Shown one piece after another: positions 61,840 through 64,000 of a stretch of DNA of 64,000 nt. Each line of letters begins with the position of its first letter. Position 1 is the first letter of the stretch. The position numbers were made by a program, and so were the translations under genes. Source of the stretch: Nothophaeocryptopus gaeumannii (taxonomy: Eukaryota; Ascomycota; Dothideomycetes; Mycosphaerellales; Mycosphaerellaceae); the NCBI GenBank assembly GCA_031771865.1, contig JASISA010000025.1, forward strand, positions 806,001-870,000, in the 5' to 3' direction. The notes beneath the pieces were generated by a model. It did no database searches. It was not told the DNA's origin and saw nothing but the letters and a program-made list of their open reading frames with translations.

Positions 61840-64000
61840 ATGAGCCAGCAGAACTCGATGGCCATGTCTGGCATGGGCGGTCCTGTGGGCGGTCCCGTTA
61901 ATGCCGGGACGCCAAACAGCAACTCAGGTGCTATGTTCGACCCGACCGCTGTCATCAAGAAGCTCAACACCGCCATCTACGACTACCTGCTGTGTAACGA
62001 GAAATACGATGTTGCGCGCGCCTTCTACAAGGAGATGACCATTGAACAGTCCGACGTCAAGCAGTCGCCTGGTCGACGCTCCAACCAGCCTAACGGCGTG
62101 GACAGTAATATGGATGTGGACAGTAAAGATCATCTCGGAATCCGCAACCGCCCCCAGGACCTTCCCGCGCCCAATTCGCTTTCCAGCGAGGACAGCCCGT
62201 TCTTGCAAGATTGGTGGTGTCAATTCTGGGAGTTGTACCAGGGAAATCGTCAAAAGGGCAAACCCACCACTCTGAGCTATGTTGGAAATCAGAGGCAACA
62301 GATGAAGGCGCGTACTGGCATGGTCGGTGGTCCAAACGAGATGCGGCAGAACTATAACATGATGAACAATGGCATGGGCCAGGACTTACGCCAAGCAGCC
62401 ATGAAGAACGGAATGTGAGTGAAGGCAAACTGCAATGCATTTAAGGAGAAACACTGATCGTCCGCAGGACTCAACAGCAAATCCAGCAAATGAAGATACG
62501 CCAGGGTCAGCAAGGCCAGCCAGGCCAGATGCAGGGCGGCGGCAGCGAAATGCAGCGCCAAAGTTCCCAGATGTCCGGCTCTCCAAACACCGGCGGCGAG
62601 AATGCACCCTCGCCTAAGCGACAACGGGTTGAAGGCAACATGCAGCAAATGAATCAGCAGCAACGACCAGGTCAACCGGGGCAGATGCAAAATGCGAACC
62701 AGGTGGGTCCCCCTTCAGCCAGCATCCCACCCCAGTCCTCCTCGATTGCCCTTCCCGCAGAGACTCGCGAGTTATTTGATCTACACAACCTCGATCCCAA
62801 CAAGATGTCGCCAGAGCAACTCCAGAGACTGTCCGCACAACCTACTAACGTCCAAGCAAAGTCTGTGGAAGTGTACTCGCAGGCGATGCAGCAGCAAATG
62901 CAGAACGCTATGCAAAGAGCAAGTTCTAACTCGAGTAAGGGAATGCTTCAGAACCCCGCGATGGGCCCCGGCGGCGCGCAGTCCAGCCCCATGAACCAGC
63001 AGCAAATGGATGGCAACACGGGTGAACTCCAGTACAATCCGCGTATGGGGGTGCCACAGAACGGAGCTGTCGCCGGCGCGACTGGTCAGCAAGGCGCAAA
63101 CAACGGCAATCACGCGCTACAAGACTATCAGATGCAGCTGATGCTGTTGGAGCAGCAAAACAAGAAGAGGTTGCTCATGGCTCGACAAGAGCAAGATAGT
63201 ATGGCGCACCCCACAGGAGTACCAGGTCCAAACGGAGGTCAGTTTGCAATCCCTCTGAAGCATGAGACTCTCTCTAACTCCCCAATAGCAGGCCGCGGAT
63301 CACCAACTCCTGGCATGATGGACCCCAATAACCCAAATCCCGCAATGCGACCTCAAGGGCAGATGATGGGGCCGAATAATCAGGCTATGATGCGGCCGCC
63401 ATCATCGAATCCAATGGGACAGATGACGCCGCAGCATATGGAGATGATGCGCCAGCAGGGCATGATGCCTAACGGCGCGAACTGGCAACAAGGTGGGCCA
63501 GGTCAACCACCACCCGGGCAGATGATGCCTGGACAGCAGCCCGGCCCCGGCGGTCAACCTGTTCAGCCTCCGAACATGACGCCACGACAGGGCAATATGC
63601 CTCCGCCACCAGCGCCCGCAAACGCAAATCAAGGCGGCACTCAACCAAGCAGTCCGGCACAGCAACCACCTGCGCCTCCCACACCTAGTCAAGCTAATAA
63701 GCCCAAGCCCGGAGCCAAGAAAGCGGCCGATAATAAGAAGGTAACTATCTCCTCCACAGTTTCGTTCGCAGTGACTGACTTGATACAGGGTCCCGCTGCT
63801 GCCAATAAGAAAGCATCTGAGGAGAACGCTCCACCGACACCAACGCCACCTCCACCAGTCACTCCTAACAACGCTGCATCGTTCAATCAGAACAAGAATG
63901 TTTCAATGCCGAACGGCCAGCCCAACCAAGGTCCACCGCAGAATCTAAATCCTGGCAACGCACAACCTCCTCAGCCGGATATGGGCGTTGCTCCATTCGG
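61840..64000 (+). CDS. LisH-domain transcriptional regulator (Som1/Flo8-like), partial
   Basis: Exons 61840-62414, 62468-63237, 63289-63740 and 63789 to the window edge; the gene continues beyond 64000. A LisH motif near residues 38-68 reads KLNTAIYDYLLCNEKYDVAR, followed by AFYKEMTIEQSD and FLQDWWCQFWELYQG, the typical start of fungal Som1/Flo8/SSDP-like proteins. The rest is Gln/Met/Pro/Gly/Asn-rich low complexity with a short nuclear signal (PSPKRQRVEG) and a structured LPAETRELFDLHNLDPNKMS segment. In other fungi Som1 acts under cAMP-PKA in hyphal growth, sporulation and virulence. The partial end prevents judging the C-terminus. Confidence 0.85.

Overview
The window is nuclear DNA of a filamentous ascomycete (Pezizomycotina). 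Most genes are interrupted by short GT-AG introns of about 46-122 bp. The gene set includes a Pth11-type receptor, a group III HAMP-repeat histidine kinase, a Goodbye-NACHT-TPR STAND protein and a fungal GT2 glycosyltransferase. A Dothideomycete (Mycosphaerellales-like) source fits but is inference. No operons are expected. No tRNA, rRNA, CRISPR array or intact transposon was recognised by eye.

Layout. 0-10 kb: Pth11-like receptor, MFS monocarboxylate-type transporter, APH-like kinase, a small Cys-rich protein, a DapA-family aldolase. 10-19 kb: gene-poor, holding only a GT2 glycosyltransferase of the family linked to hyphal growth, plus a CTA microsatellite. 18.9-25 kb: a small membrane protein gene with an in-frame TAA, ATP synthase subunit g, the ROK1 DEAD-box helicase, and a divergent pair that looks like the first two steps of fungal L-rhamnose catabolism (dehydrogenase and lactonase). 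25-34 kb: accessory-looking DNA with a broken gene, a His-rich membrane protein, a large NACHT-TPR gene whose C-terminus is broken by frame changes, an AT-richer stretch, and a two-exon Cys-rich secreted-protein candidate with ATA where its start codon should be. 33-46.8 kb: a secreted DUF1254/DUF1214 protein, two conserved unknowns (one with a mitochondrial presequence), two copies of an unnamed short family, a bZIP factor and the NIK1/OS-1 kinase. 48-51 kb: small or decayed coiled-coil and 2EXR-like genes. 51-64 kb: conserved housekeeping genes BIR1, TAM41, SNRNP40-type WD40 and BET3, then a LisH/SOM1-type regulator running off the right edge.

Four gene pairs are divergent with short shared promoters: ATP20/ROK1, the rhamnose pair, BIR1/TAM41 and SNRNP40/BET3. 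Spliced models were built by hand from GT-AG sites and reading-frame continuity. Exact starts and first exons are the least certain part. The most interesting material is the set of frame-broken or start-less accessory genes between 25 and 51 kb, and the rhamnose pair.
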